Part shown: positions 1-9,211 of the stretch, one piece after another | Numbering within the stretch: the stretch's first letter is position 1 | How the letters are laid out: each line of letters opens with the position of its first letter | Source: an uncultured Aquimarina sp. | GTDB taxonomy: Bacteria > Bacteroidota > Bacteroidia > Flavobacteriales > Flavobacteriaceae | Direction of reading: 5' to 3' | Length of the DNA stretch: 64,000 nt | Assembly (NCBI GenBank): GCA_947493035.1 | Contig: CANLOW010000005.1 | Location: 1 to 64,000, forward strand | Notes under the pieces: model-generated | Seen by the model: only the letters and a program-made list of their open reading frames with translations | What the model was told of the DNA's origin: nothing | The model's database searches: none | Translations under genes and position numbers: made by a program

Positions 1-134
1 ATAACCTGTGCTTTTTCGCCTATTATCAAATCATCTTTAGTAGAGGTTTTTATTAGCTCTTGTTTTTCTTCTTCACAGGAACACATGGCTAGCCCTGCCA
101 ATGTCACTAAAAGTAATTTTTTTGAACTTCTCAT
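1..134 (-). CDS. Partial lipoprotein (N-terminus only)
   Basis: The first 44 codons of a leftward gene are present; the rest lies beyond the window edge. The start is the ATG ending at 134. The N-terminus is a lipoprotein signal: a positive n-region (RSSKK), a hydrophobic core (LLLVTLAGLA) and a lipobox LAMC with Cys18 as the likely lipidation site (Cys20 also lies nearby), followed by a charged linker (EEEKQE). It is therefore probably anchored in the outer or inner membrane. Function cannot be told from this fragment. Confidence 0.75.
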   Translation of the reverse strand, partial: MRSSKKLLLVTLAGLAMCSCEEEKQELIKTSTKDDLIIGEKAQV

Positions 135-351
135 TTTAAAGTTTATTATTTGTGTTTACATTTTAAGTTCTAACGAAATAAACGTTGTTAATTTTATTGT
201 GATTTTAAAGCATTTATTTTAATTCACTATCCTTTAACTATTTAAAGACTAACATATAACTTCTTGCTTACACTTCGTTATATTCTTTTTAACATTTTAG
301 TTATAACGTTACAATTGATTTATTTTCGATGTCATAATCAAAAAAATAAAT

Positions 352-630
352 ATGATTGAAACAATAAAATGGTTAACATTACGTGCTTTAGTTAGTGACG
401 AAATGCTCATGTATGGTCTAGTTCTTAAAGGGGGTAATGCGCTGCAGTTAGCTTATGATATTACGGATAGAGCTTCACTTGATATCGATTTTTCTATGAA
501 AAATGATTTTACTGAGGATCAAGTCAAACATATTGAAATGAAACTTCATTCTTTGCTTAATACTGAATTTGAAAAGAAAAATCTTTTTGGACGTTTTACC
601 AACTACAAAACTAATACAACACATAATTAA
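352..630 (+). pseudogene. Truncated AbiEii/AbiGii-type nucleotidyltransferase toxin fragment
   Basis: This 92-residue ORF carries the core of the AbiEii nucleotidyltransferase family, the toxin part of type IV AbiE systems. The glycine-rich segment LVLKGGNALQLAY (about residues 24-36) is followed by the acidic motif RASLDIDFSM (about 40-49), the GG...DxD arrangement of these enzymes. Full-length members are roughly 200-300 residues, so everything after the first quarter is gone. The reading frame ends in low-complexity Asn/Thr/Lys codons, typical of read-through past a deletion. No AbiEi antitoxin-like gene lies beside it. It is most likely a dead remnant; a short expressed protein is possible but unsupported. 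Confidence 0.6.
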
Positions 631-718
631 AACAAATCTTAAAAAAACCAAAGTATAATACTACAACGCAAACACACTAAACACCAACAAATTAGATACT
701 TAACCAATAAAATTAATT

Positions 719-1270
719 ATAAAAAAAATTAAACTACTAAGTCTAGTGTTTTTGATGTACTTATCTAACACAAACTTATTTGCTAAAACATTAGATGGAA
801 ATTTTGTTAATTTTGGAACAACAACAGATATTCTTTTCAATCAAGAGAATTCAATTCTAGTAAACTTAAAAAGTTATCATACAGTTAAAGTCAAAATAGA
901 AGGAGGCTATTTCAAAAACACAAACTCTTCAAATATGACTTTTGGTATTGGCGGCTCTACAAATTTTTCAGTTGTTTGGAATAAGTGTGAAGATTTTGAA
1001 AAAGGATCTGGAAAAATGACTTTTATATTTACAAAATCTGGCTTACCAACAAAAACTGAAACCATAAACCTAAATTTCTTATACTCTTTCGCCGTAAAAA
1101 GATTAACACAACAAGAGTACTGTAAACGTAAACAAAATTACTTAGGCTATCTGTTCCACGCATCCCCTTCTTTAGACTGTAATAATCCAGATGAAATCAA
1201 TGAAATTTTTAGACGAGCAGACCCTACAGGGTGTTGTAATTTCAAACCTATAGGACATTGCGCCGAATAG
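719..1270 (+). CDS. Small exported Cys-containing protein, start codon uncertain (ATA?)
   Basis: The family was not recognised. The frame can be started at GTG 746 or ATG 755, but both begin inside a signal peptide and lack its positive n-region. Reading upstream in the same frame gives KKIKLLSLVFLMYLSNTNLFA, a complete Sec signal peptide, opened by ATA at 719 (or ATT at 716) where ATG would be expected. No in-frame ATG, GTG or TTG exists between that codon and the stop at 701. The mature part is about 160 residues, beta-rich by composition, with a C-terminal cluster of five cysteines (from about QEYCKR to GHCAE) that could form disulfides in the periplasm or outside. Either a rare ATA start is used or the start has been lost by mutation. 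Confidence 0.5.
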   Translation: MKKIKLLSLVFLMYLSNTNLFAKTLDGNFVNFGTTTDILFNQENSILVNLKSYHTVKVKIEGGYFKNTNSSNMTFGIGGSTNFSVVWNKCEDFEKGSGKMTFIFTKSGLPTKTETINLNFLYSFAVKRLTQQEYCKRKQNYLGYLFHASPSLDCNNPDEINEIFRRADPTGCCNFKPIGHCAE

Positions 1271-1394
1271 GAAATATTATTATTCAAAATAAAATTTTGA
1301 CTTTATTACTTGAAAATTGATAAAAAATAAGAAGCAATCAATTTCAAAAGAACAAGAAACCTGTATATAGTAATTTTAGGTTTTTAATCAACAA

Positions 1395-1429
1395 AAAAAT
1401 GCCCTTCGAAAATTTCGAAGGGCATTTTT
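1395..1429. terminator. Bidirectional terminator
   Basis: A 9-bp or longer GC-containing stem (GCCCTTCGA at 1401-1409 with its complement at 1415-1423) is flanked by an A-run on the left and a T-run on the right. It can therefore stop both the rightward gene ending at 1270 and the leftward sugar operon ending at 1451. Confidence 0.9.
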
Positions 1430-1450
1430 ATATACAATAATTCAAAAAAA

Positions 1451-2902
1451 TTATACTTTATGACGTACATAGAAAGTCTTTTTCTCTAAGTACTGCTCGA
1501 ATCCATATTTACCATCTTCTCCTCCAGAACCTGATAACTTGTATCCGTTATGGAATCCTTGGTGTTGCTCACCATGACCACGGTTTACATAGATTTCACC
1601 ATATTCTAACTCATCGTTACACTTCATGATTGTATTCATATCATTTGTGAAAACCATTGCAGCTAAACCATACTCACAATCATTAGCAAATCCAATAACT
1701 TGCTCGAAAGATGAGAACTTCAATACTGGTAAGATTGGCCCAAAAGACTCTTCGTGAACGATAGTCATGTCTTGAGTAACATTAGTCAATACTGTAGGTT
1801 CAAACCAGAATCCTTTTTCAAACTCTGCTCCTTCAGGACGCTTACCTCCTGTTGCGATAGTAGCTCCTTCCTTTACAGAAACCTCTACTAAATGCTCCAT
1901 ATGCTTAAGCTCTGATCCATTTACTTTTGGCCCCATATCAGTATCATCTAACATTGGATCTCCAACTTTCAATGCCTTAGTTGCTGCTAAAAATTTATCC
2001 ATGAACACATCATAAATATCTTCATGAACATACATACGCTCATTACAAGTACATACTTGACCACAGTTATCGAAACGAGAATGTAAAGCAGACTCTACAG
2101 CTGCATCGATATCAGCATCAGCAAACACAATAAATGGAGCTTTACCACCTAACTCTAATTGTACGTGAGTTAAATTTTGAGCCGCATTACGTGCAATCTG
2201 CTGACCTACAGGAGTAGATCCTGTCATAGTCACCATCTTACAGATTGGGCTTTCCACTAAAGCATTACCCATAGCACGTCCAGGACCTGTCAAGATATTG
2301 ATTACACCAGCTGGTATACCAACCTTAGTAGCCATATTTCCTAACTCTAAAGTCGCTAATGGAGTTTCAGAAGTAGGTTTAATAACGATTGTATTTCCTG
2401 CTACTAAAGCTGGCCCTAATTTACGACCTGCTAAAGCAAATGGGAAATTCCATGCAGTAATAGCAACTACTACTCCACGTGGTACTTTTTGAATCCAAAT
2501 TTGCTCATTAGCATTATCAGAAGGGATAATATCCCCTTCAATACGACGAGCTCCTTCAGCAGCATATTCGATAAAAGAAGCTGTTACAGCTACTTCCATT
2601 TTTGCTACTTTCAATAATTTACCTTGTTCTTTAACTAACAATTCAGCTAAATAATCAGAATTAGCTTTGATTTCATTAGCTAAAGCATATAAATACTCAG
2701 CACGAGTTCTTGCTGGTAGTTTTTTCCACTCTTTTTGAGCTTTATCAGCCACCTCTAAAGCTTCTATAGCTTCTTCAGCAGTACCATTTTGCACTTTAGC
2801 AACTAACTCTTCTGTAGAAGGGCTAATTACATCAATAGTTTCACCAGACGTAGATTTTCTCCACTCACCTCCGATGAATAATTCATATTCTTTTACAGCC
2901 AT
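1451..2902 (-). CDS. NAD(P)-dependent aldehyde dehydrogenase, AldA-like; probable 3,6-anhydro-L-galactose dehydrogenase
   Basis: This is a 483-residue aldehyde dehydrogenase that oxidises an aldehyde to an acid in the cytoplasm. The usual active-site set is visible: N152 in AWNFPF, cofactor-site K175 in IKPTSE, general base E250 in LELGGKAP and nucleophile C284 in GQVCTC. By overall sequence it resembles lactaldehyde/glycolaldehyde dehydrogenase AldA. It is last in a leftward operon after GH2, GH117, a zinc ADH and an SDR. The known 3,6-anhydro-L-galactose (AHG) pathway begins with an aldehyde dehydrogenase of this superfamily, so AHG to anhydrogalactonate is the best guess from context. Lactaldehyde oxidation after fucose or rhamnose breakdown is the alternative. 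The class is certain; the substrate is inferred. Confidence 0.9.
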   Translation of the reverse strand: MAVKEYELFIGGEWRKSTSGETIDVISPSTEELVAKVQNGTAEEAIEALEVADKAQKEWKKLPARTRAEYLYALANEIKANSDYLAELLVKEQGKLLKVAKMEVAVTASFIEYAAEGARRIEGDIIPSDNANEQIWIQKVPRGVVVAITAWNFPFALAGRKLGPALVAGNTIVIKPTSETPLATLELGNMATKVGIPAGVINILTGPGRAMGNALVESPICKMVTMTGSTPVGQQIARNAAQNLTHVQLELGGKAPFIVFADADIDAAVESALHSRFDNCGQVCTCNERMYVHEDIYDVFMDKFLAATKALKVGDPMLDDTDMGPKVNGSELKHMEHLVEVSVKEGATIATGGKRPEGAEFEKGFWFEPTVLTNVTQDMTIVHEESFGPILPVLKFSSFEQVIGFANDCEYGLAAMVFTNDMNTIMKCNDELEYGEIYVNRGHGEQHQGFHNGYKLSGSGGEDGKYGFEQYLEKKTFYVRHKV

Positions 2903-3037
2903 GTGATTTAATTTTAAACTAAGTTACTATTTAAAACGAAAAGAGAGAAGAGAAAATAAATAAGAGACTTGACAAATCATGTCTTTACTACAATCTATTT
3001 TCTCTCTCTAGAAAATTTATTCTAAAATAAATGAAGA

Positions 3038-3808
3038 CTAGCGCCCCATCCATCCACCATCTACTAACATAATGCTTCCTGACATGTAAGAAGCTGCTTC
3101 AGAACACAAGAATACTGTAGGTCCTGCAAAATCTTCAGGCTGACCCCAACGTCCTGCTGGAATACGTGCTAAGATAGAATTTGCTCTTTCTGGGTTATTT
3201 CTTAATGCTTCTGTGTTATCTGTAGAAATATATCCTGGCGCAATAGCATTAACATTAACACCACTACCAGCCCATTCATTAGCAAAAGCCATAGTTAATT
3301 GACCTATAGCTCCTTTAGAAGCTGCATATCCAGGCACTGTAATACCACCTTGGAAAGTCAATAAAGAAGCCGTAAATACAACTTTACCAGAACCTCTTGC
3401 AACCATTTCTTTTCCGATTTCACGAGTTAAAATAAATTGAGCATTTTGATTCACCTCAATTACTTTATCCCACATTTCATCTGGATGCTCAGCTGCAGGA
3501 GTTCTTAAAATTGTACCTGCGTTGTTTACTAAAATATCAATTACAGGAAAATCAGATTTTACAGCTTTAATAAATCCATAAAGCGCCTTACGATCACCGA
3601 AATCACATTGGTAAGCTTTAAAATTTTTACCCGTAGCTTTCACTGCTGCTTCTACAGCACTCCCTTCAGATTCTAAAGAAGCACTTACTCCAATTATATC
3701 AGCTCCTGCTTCAGCTAACGCCACTGCCATTGCTTTACCTATACCTCTTTTACATCCTGTAACTAAGGCTGTTTTACCTTCTAAACTAAACTTGTTTAAA
3801 ATGCTCAT
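3038..3808 (-). CDS. Short-chain dehydrogenase, KduD-like (2-keto-3-deoxy sugar acid 5-dehydrogenase/reductase)
   Basis: A 256-residue classical SDR: TGCKRGIG (17-24) binds the cofactor, NNAG is at 95-98, and the triad is S148, Y161 and K165 (YAASK). The closest recognisable type is KduD, which interconverts 2-keto-3-deoxygluconate and its 5-keto form. In the published AHG pathway an enzyme of this kind reduces 2,5-diketo-3-deoxy-gluconate to KDG, which fits its place in the GH117 operon. The start is set at the ATG ending at 3808 (MSILNKFSLEGK); a longer frame to 3853 adds 15 residues unlike the family. The gap to the next gene is 135 bp and holds no clear terminator. Confidence 0.85.
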   Translation of the reverse strand: MSILNKFSLEGKTALVTGCKRGIGKAMAVALAEAGADIIGVSASLESEGSAVEAAVKATGKNFKAYQCDFGDRKALYGFIKAVKSDFPVIDILVNNAGTILRTPAAEHPDEMWDKVIEVNQNAQFILTREIGKEMVARGSGKVVFTASLLTFQGGITVPGYAASKGAIGQLTMAFANEWAGSGVNVNAIAPGYISTDNTEALRNNPERANSILARIPAGRWGQPEDFAGPTVFLCSEAASYMSGSIMLVDGGWMGR

Positions 3809-3917
3809 ATTTTGTTTTTTATTAGACCAATTGCCTTGTGAAACACAAGACAATTGGATTAAATTATTTAACTAAACGAGGAAAATACCTCTCAAAAAAC
3901 AGTTCTAGCAATTAGAA

Positions 3918-4934
3918 CTACAATTGACAGTCCATTAAGACTTTTAAACCATTAGGGTTTTTATCAATGTTTTCGAATACTTCTTGAATATTTGATAACG
4001 GCTGAACGTCAGTAATCATATCTTCAAAAGGCAATTCGTTAGCTGTAATTAAAGCAATTGATTTTTCATAATCCTCTTTCTCGTATACACGAGCTCCGAT
4101 TAACTTCAATTCTTTCCAGAAAAACTTAAATAAGTTTACTGGTTTAGGTTGACCATGAATAGCTACCATTACGATTCTACCACGAATTCCAGCTACTTCT
4201 GTCATTACATCTAATGCCGGTTGTACTCCCGCTACTTCAAAAACAACATCAGCCAAACGACCTTCAGTTTTTTCACGAACGTATTCCACTAAATCTACAT
4301 CTACTGGACTAACACAATCGAAACCTAATTCTTTTGCTTTAGTAATACGTACAGGATTTACTTCCGAAATAATTACCTGAGCACCTGCTTCTTTAGCAAC
4401 CATAGCCACTAATAAACCAATTGGCCCACCACCTAATACTACAGCTGTTTCACCTTCTTTTAATTCAGATAAGCGAACATCATGTGCTGCTACTGACAAT
4501 GGCTCAATTAATGCTGCAAGTTTTAAGTCAGTCTCAGCTTTTAACTTATGTAAAGTAAATGCTGGTACATTCCAGTATTGTTGCATAGAACCTGGACTAT
4601 CAATACCAATAAATTTCAGCTCTTCGCAAACATGGTTAAAGCCCTTATCAGATGGCTTTGCTCCTCTATCATCTAAAGGACGTACAACCACCTTGTCACC
4701 AACTTCATATCCTGTAACACCTTCTCCAATCGCGTCAATAGTTCCTGACATTTCGTGACCAATAGTCACAGGAATATTTACACGCTGATCCATCATACCG
4801 TGATAGATGTGTACATCTGTACCACAAACACCTGAGTAAGCTACCTTAATACGTACCTCACCATTAGCTGGTGTCTCAACTTCCTTTTCAATTACACTGA
4901 AGGTTTTGTTACCCTCGTATCTAGTTGCTTTCAA
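3918..4934 (-). CDS. Zinc-type alcohol dehydrogenase; possible L-2-keto-3-deoxygalactonate 5-dehydrogenase
   Basis: A 338-residue medium-chain dehydrogenase. Catalytic zinc ligands are recognisable as C37 (GVCGTD), H60-E61 (GHEMSG) and E144 (IEPLS), and the Rossmann motif GGGPIG is at 168-173. The lobe that normally carries four structural-zinc cysteines is present in length (about residues 84-112), but only C103 remains, so the structural zinc is probably absent. The start is TTG at 4934: the frame has only ATT as another possible start before an in-frame stop at 4950, and MKATRYEGN matches a normal ADH beginning. It lies between GH117 (29-bp gap) and the SDR. In AHG catabolism an ADH oxidises L-KDGal before the KduD-like step, a good fit from context only. 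Confidence 0.85.
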   Translation of the reverse strand: MKATRYEGNKTFSVIEKEVETPANGEVRIKVAYSGVCGTDVHIYHGMMDQRVNIPVTIGHEMSGTIDAIGEGVTGYEVGDKVVVRPLDDRGAKPSDKGFNHVCEELKFIGIDSPGSMQQYWNVPAFTLHKLKAETDLKLAALIEPLSVAAHDVRLSELKEGETAVVLGGGPIGLLVAMVAKEAGAQVIISEVNPVRITKAKELGFDCVSPVDVDLVEYVREKTEGRLADVVFEVAGVQPALDVMTEVAGIRGRIVMVAIHGQPKPVNLFKFFWKELKLIGARVYEKEDYEKSIALITANELPFEDMITDVQPLSNIQEVFENIDKNPNGLKVLMDCQL

Positions 4935-4963
4935 ATTTAAAAGAATTAATTAATAGAAATATT

Positions 4964-6226
4964 TTAGTTGTCTTGTACTTTATCATTCTTTTCGTCGTCT
5001 GGAGTGCTTTCTCCAGGAGCAACGTGAGAAGTTTTTCTGTAAGAATCAAAACGCATAATACTCTGGTAATTCCAGCTATTATATACGTGAGACAATCCCC
5101 AGTCAAACACTTTAGTTGGGTTGTCAGAAGTAGCCGTCAAGCTTCTATTTAAACCGATAGCATGTGGCATATTAGCTCCTTTTACCGCACCGCGAATTTC
5201 GAAATTAACTCCATCTTTAGCAAATTGAAATGTATTTCTTTCTGGTCCATCTGTAGTTACTAATGATGCAATACCTCCATCAACTGGCCAAACACAAATT
5301 TCATGACCTGAATTAGATATTGGATTGTATTTAGACTTCACATAAGGTCCTTTTGGATTATCAGCTACTGCTACACCATGACGTATTTGGCGACCTCCGA
5401 AAAGAATCTCCTCACCCATTTGCTCTCCTTTATAGTAAAGGTAAAACTTACCATTTAAAGGAACGATACATGGATCATGAACTTTATGAGAATCGAAATC
5501 TCCTTTTTTCTCTACGTGGAAACGATTTTGTTTTTCTCCTTTCCAGATACCATTATCTGCAGGCTTCAAGATTGGCTCTGCACTTTTTTCCCAAGGACCA
5601 AATGGTGACTTAGACCAAGCTAAACCAACTTCGTTCTTAGTACGAACATCATATGGCGACTTGATAGTTTGGTAACATAAGTAAAACATATCTTCATGTT
5701 GCATTACTTCTACAGTAAAGATAGAACGATCATCGTAAGCTCCTTTTTTACCTAATGGAACTGCTGCTGTTTTATCTTCTTTCCAAGTCCAACCATCTTT
5801 AGAAGTGGCATGCCAAACTGTACAACGATCCCACGGGAATACTTTGTCGTTCTCTACATCTCCTCCAAATCCGTCTGTTGCTCCTGTACTTCTTGAATAC
5901 CAAACATGATATAAACCATCTACAAAAATAACAGCTGAAGGGTCACGTCTAACTACACCTTCTTCGTATGCTAAATCTCCTTTTAGTGGTTGCATTTGAT
6001 TGAATACTCGATACCAATCATTTTCTACATATTTCCATTGCAATGCTCTCTTAGAAGCAGCACTTAAATAGTCTTTATTTGTTATCCCAAAACGATCTAA
6101 CTTTTTAGCTGATAAATCTAATTTCGGTTCACATGGTTTTTCTTCTGTTGGCTGAGGAGCAGGCTTATTACATCCTACTATCAAAGCAGCTGCAAGTGCA
6201 GCAAAAGCGCTAACTTTTATCTTCAT
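4964..6226 (-). CDS. GH117-like lipoprotein, alpha-1,3-(3,6-anhydro)-L-galactosidase candidate
   Basis: A 420-residue five-bladed beta-propeller glycosidase with a lipoprotein signal (LIVGC, Cys19). It resembles GH117, which releases 3,6-anhydro-L-galactose from the non-reducing end of neoagaro-oligosaccharides. D95 in RRDPSAV, D251 in VHDPCIV and H308 in SGHEIC lie at nearly the same spacing as the reported catalytic residues of Zobellia AhgA (about D97, D252, H302). Blade motifs such as YHVWYSRS and KFYLYYKGE support the propeller. Lipidation places it in the outer membrane or periplasm. It is followed by sugar-acid dehydrogenases and preceded by a GH2 at 15 bp. GH43-like families share the fold, but the motif set favours GH117. 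Confidence 0.8.
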   Translation of the reverse strand: MKIKVSAFAALAAALIVGCNKPAPQPTEEKPCEPKLDLSAKKLDRFGITNKDYLSAASKRALQWKYVENDWYRVFNQMQPLKGDLAYEEGVVRRDPSAVIFVDGLYHVWYSRSTGATDGFGGDVENDKVFPWDRCTVWHATSKDGWTWKEDKTAAVPLGKKGAYDDRSIFTVEVMQHEDMFYLCYQTIKSPYDVRTKNEVGLAWSKSPFGPWEKSAEPILKPADNGIWKGEKQNRFHVEKKGDFDSHKVHDPCIVPLNGKFYLYYKGEQMGEEILFGGRQIRHGVAVADNPKGPYVKSKYNPISNSGHEICVWPVDGGIASLVTTDGPERNTFQFAKDGVNFEIRGAVKGANMPHAIGLNRSLTATSDNPTKVFDWGLSHVYNSWNYQSIMRFDSYRKTSHVAPGESTPDDEKNDKVQDN

Positions 6227-6241
6227 GATTTTCTTTGTTTG

Positions 6242-8821
6242 TTATTTAATATTTAAGGTTATTGTATTACTCGAAATATCTTTAGAGCTAGCTTTGATAT
6301 TTGAAATAGTTGTTTTGTCTTTTGCTTGAACAATAAGTAGAGCTTGTCCTAAATGCGTTTTTACTTTATTAGTTTGGTAATCCTGCACACTAGATACATG
6401 CCCATTATCAACTCCTAATAACTTAACATCTCCTTCAATGTCAAACGTAATTTCTTGTTCTATATTTTTAACTGAGTTCCCTTTATCATCTACTAATTGC
6501 GCTACAATATGAGCTACATCATCATTATTAGCATCTAGACTAGATCTATCAACTGTTAATTTCAATTTAGTTGGCTTGCCTGCAGTTACAATAGTCGATG
6601 TAACTATTTTTCCATCTTTCGTCCCTACAGCTTTTACTGTCCCTGACTTGTATGCTACTGCCCATTTATATATATGATCTTCAAAATCAGCTAGCTTTTT
6701 CTTCCCTTGAGAAACATCATTTAAGAATAATTCGATTTCATCACAGTTCGAATAAAGTTCAAGGATAACTTCTTCTCCTTCTTTGTAATCATTCCAGTGC
6801 TCTACTACTCTATGCCAATCCCACAGTCTAGTCTTCCAATGCCCTTCAGTTTTTTCAACTACTTTATTCGTTTTTGGCTCAACTTTAAATAACGACTTTT
6901 CAAGTTTATTTGACGCTATAAAAATACTTGGCTCTTCATTCCATAATGACTTCATCATGTAAAAAGAAGGCTTTTTAAACCCTGCAAAATCTAATAGACC
7001 ACACTCTAAACCTCTTCTTGGCCATCCACGACCATGAGTTTCTCCCATATAATCGATACCTGTCCACAAGAAAGTCCCTGACACAAATGGTCTTTCTTCA
7101 ATAGCTTTCCACTCATGCCATTGCCCAACATTCTCGGTACCCATAATTACTTTATTAGGGTAATTTTTATGAGCATAATCATATAATACACGACGGTAGC
7201 TAAATCCAGCTACGTCTACAGCCTGTCCGTATCCTGATTCTAAACTTACTGAAGGCAAAATCATATTAGCTATTACAACACGAGTAGTATCTAACTCTTT
7301 TGTCCATTTAGATAATCGTTGAGCTGTTTCTGCGGCTACATAGTTTCCTTCTAAGAATTTATATTTTTCAGCATTAAACTTGTATTTCTGTATTTCTATA
7401 AATTCATCATAACGTTTTTTAATTTCTTCTTTACCTATTGGAGGTGCATCGAAAAAATAATTTCCTTCCCATCCCATATTGAAATAACCAGAAGCATGTC
7501 TATGTACTGGGTAAGTCCACTCGATCTCATTACCTATACTCCATTGAAAAACCGATGGATGGTTACGATCACGTAACATTACATTAATTAAATCTTTCTT
7601 TCCCCATTTGTGAAAATGATCTGTATACCCTCTTGATGCATAATCATCATGACGCTCTTCTTGATTCAATCGCTTATCTTTTGGGTTATCCCACTCATCA
7701 AAAAATTCATCTTGTAATAAGATTCCCATTTCATCACATAAATCAATAAATTCTTCAGAAACTGGATTATGAGATCCTCTAATAGCATTAACTCCACCAT
7801 CTTTTAAATGCTGAAAACGTCTTCTCCATACATCTTTTGGTACGGCTGCACCTACTAAACCGGCATCATGGTGTAAACATACTCCTTTGATCTTCATGTT
7901 TTCTCCATTCAAGAAGAAACCTTTATTTGCATCGAATTTTACCGTTCTAATACCTAAAGTACTTGTCTCTTCATCTACAACAACTCCATCTTGTTCTATT
8001 TTGATGTTTGTCTTGTATAAATATGGTTCATTAACCCCCCATAATTTTGGAGAAGGCACTTCTTGATCTAACTGGAACTCTAGTTCTTTTCCTCCTGCTA
8101 CCTTAGCTTCTTTTGAAGTAGAAACTACAACTGCTCCTGTTGCATCTATAATGTCAAAAACAATATTGAATGCTTTCTCCTCGGTGAAGTTATTCTTTAC
8201 TTTTACTTTAGCATCAACTGTTGCTGACGACTTAGCCACCTTAGGTGTTGTAACAAATGTTCCCCAAATAGGGATATGAAGATTGTATTTATTAACCAAC
8301 TTCACTTTTCTATAAATACCAGAACCTGTATACCACCTACTATCAATATAACGAGAATGATCTACTTTCACTTTCAGTTGATTCACTAGGTCCCCATCGG
8401 CTAAATCATTTGTTATATTGAAATAAAATGGAGCATATCCATAAGGTCGCTCTCCGATATGTTTTCCATTTAGCCAATATTCGCTATTATTATATACACC
8501 ATCAAAAACAATATAATTAGTTCTTTTAGCGTCTTTTTTTAATTTAAAATCTTTAGTATACCACCCTATACCTCCTGGTAAAAAACCCGTAGCTCCGTTA
8601 TATATGGTATCAAATGACGACTCAACACTCCAATCATGTGGCACATTTAAAGTTCTCCAATCATCTGATTCAAAAAAAGTATTATCTACTTCTTTACCAT
8701 CTTGTAATTTAAATTTCCAGTCATTATTAAAATCTTGATAAATAGATACTGATTCTTTCGGGGTACACCCAATAAGTAACAGGCTAAGAAGAAAAGCCCC
8801 GAATAAACTGTTTTTTATCAT
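6242..8821 (-). CDS. GH2 beta-galactosidase, lipoprotein
   Basis: An 859-residue GH2 enzyme with a lipobox (LLLIGC, Cys19). In order it has a sugar-binding jelly-roll domain (about 30-180), an immunoglobulin-like domain (about 185-295), a TIM barrel (about 300-620) and a further Ig-like tail. The acid/base is E432 in WSIGNEIEW and the probable nucleophile E563 in IMGTENVG. GH2 members include beta-galactosidases, glucuronidases and mannosidases; with GH117 downstream, beta-galactosidase acting on agar or porphyran oligosaccharides is most likely. It is the first gene of the leftward operon, with about 390 bp between it and a divergent regulator. Confidence 0.88.
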   Translation of the reverse strand: MIKNSLFGAFLLSLLLIGCTPKESVSIYQDFNNDWKFKLQDGKEVDNTFFESDDWRTLNVPHDWSVESSFDTIYNGATGFLPGGIGWYTKDFKLKKDAKRTNYIVFDGVYNNSEYWLNGKHIGERPYGYAPFYFNITNDLADGDLVNQLKVKVDHSRYIDSRWYTGSGIYRKVKLVNKYNLHIPIWGTFVTTPKVAKSSATVDAKVKVKNNFTEEKAFNIVFDIIDATGAVVVSTSKEAKVAGGKELEFQLDQEVPSPKLWGVNEPYLYKTNIKIEQDGVVVDEETSTLGIRTVKFDANKGFFLNGENMKIKGVCLHHDAGLVGAAVPKDVWRRRFQHLKDGGVNAIRGSHNPVSEEFIDLCDEMGILLQDEFFDEWDNPKDKRLNQEERHDDYASRGYTDHFHKWGKKDLINVMLRDRNHPSVFQWSIGNEIEWTYPVHRHASGYFNMGWEGNYFFDAPPIGKEEIKKRYDEFIEIQKYKFNAEKYKFLEGNYVAAETAQRLSKWTKELDTTRVVIANMILPSVSLESGYGQAVDVAGFSYRRVLYDYAHKNYPNKVIMGTENVGQWHEWKAIEERPFVSGTFLWTGIDYMGETHGRGWPRRGLECGLLDFAGFKKPSFYMMKSLWNEEPSIFIASNKLEKSLFKVEPKTNKVVEKTEGHWKTRLWDWHRVVEHWNDYKEGEEVILELYSNCDEIELFLNDVSQGKKKLADFEDHIYKWAVAYKSGTVKAVGTKDGKIVTSTIVTAGKPTKLKLTVDRSSLDANNDDVAHIVAQLVDDKGNSVKNIEQEITFDIEGDVKLLGVDNGHVSSVQDYQTNKVKTHLGQALLIVQAKDKTTISNIKASSKDISSNTITLNIK

Positions 8822-9211
8822 TATACTTTTTTTGATAACGCTGGTTTGTGAAAACGTTATAATTACTAAATATATTACATCACAAAAAACGGATACTTAA
8901 GTAATTACACTAGTAAACATCTCCCAACTACAATAGTTTGCACTTGAAATACCAATTTTAAGGGGCGTAAATATATAAAAAAGTAACTTTTCGGATTTAA
9001 TCTACCCTTTGAAAAATCAATAATTTGTAAAAAAAATAAGCTAAAATCAGTTTTAATTCTATTTTTCATTGTAACTCATCATTTTTCTACTAAAATGTTT
9101 TAGTTATTTTTGTGAACGATTTAAAATTTTATTACCTTAAAAAAGCTCTAATTTATTTTAAATTTAACATCAAATATTCCCCCTTTTGCGACTTTTACGC
9201 ATTACTTGCTT
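8822..9211. promoter_or_regulatory. Divergent control region between the GH2 operon and its candidate regulator
   Basis: This 390-bp spacer separates two divergent genes and should hold both promoters. TATTTTTG at 9105-9112 matches the Bacteroidota -7 element for the rightward gene, but no TTG lies at the usual 17-20 bp upstream, so it is only a candidate. A partial inverted repeat (AACG ... CGTT) is present near 8837-8858, just before the GH2 start. No ORF or clear operator was found in the rest. Confidence 0.4.

Noticed and set aside
3809-3853. 15 extra N-terminal residues on the SDR
   Set aside because: They precede a typical SDR start and show no family features; the ATG at 3808 fits.
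5353-5613. Frame opposite the GH117 gene
   Set aside because: Shadow of the conserved coding strand, with no recognisable domain.
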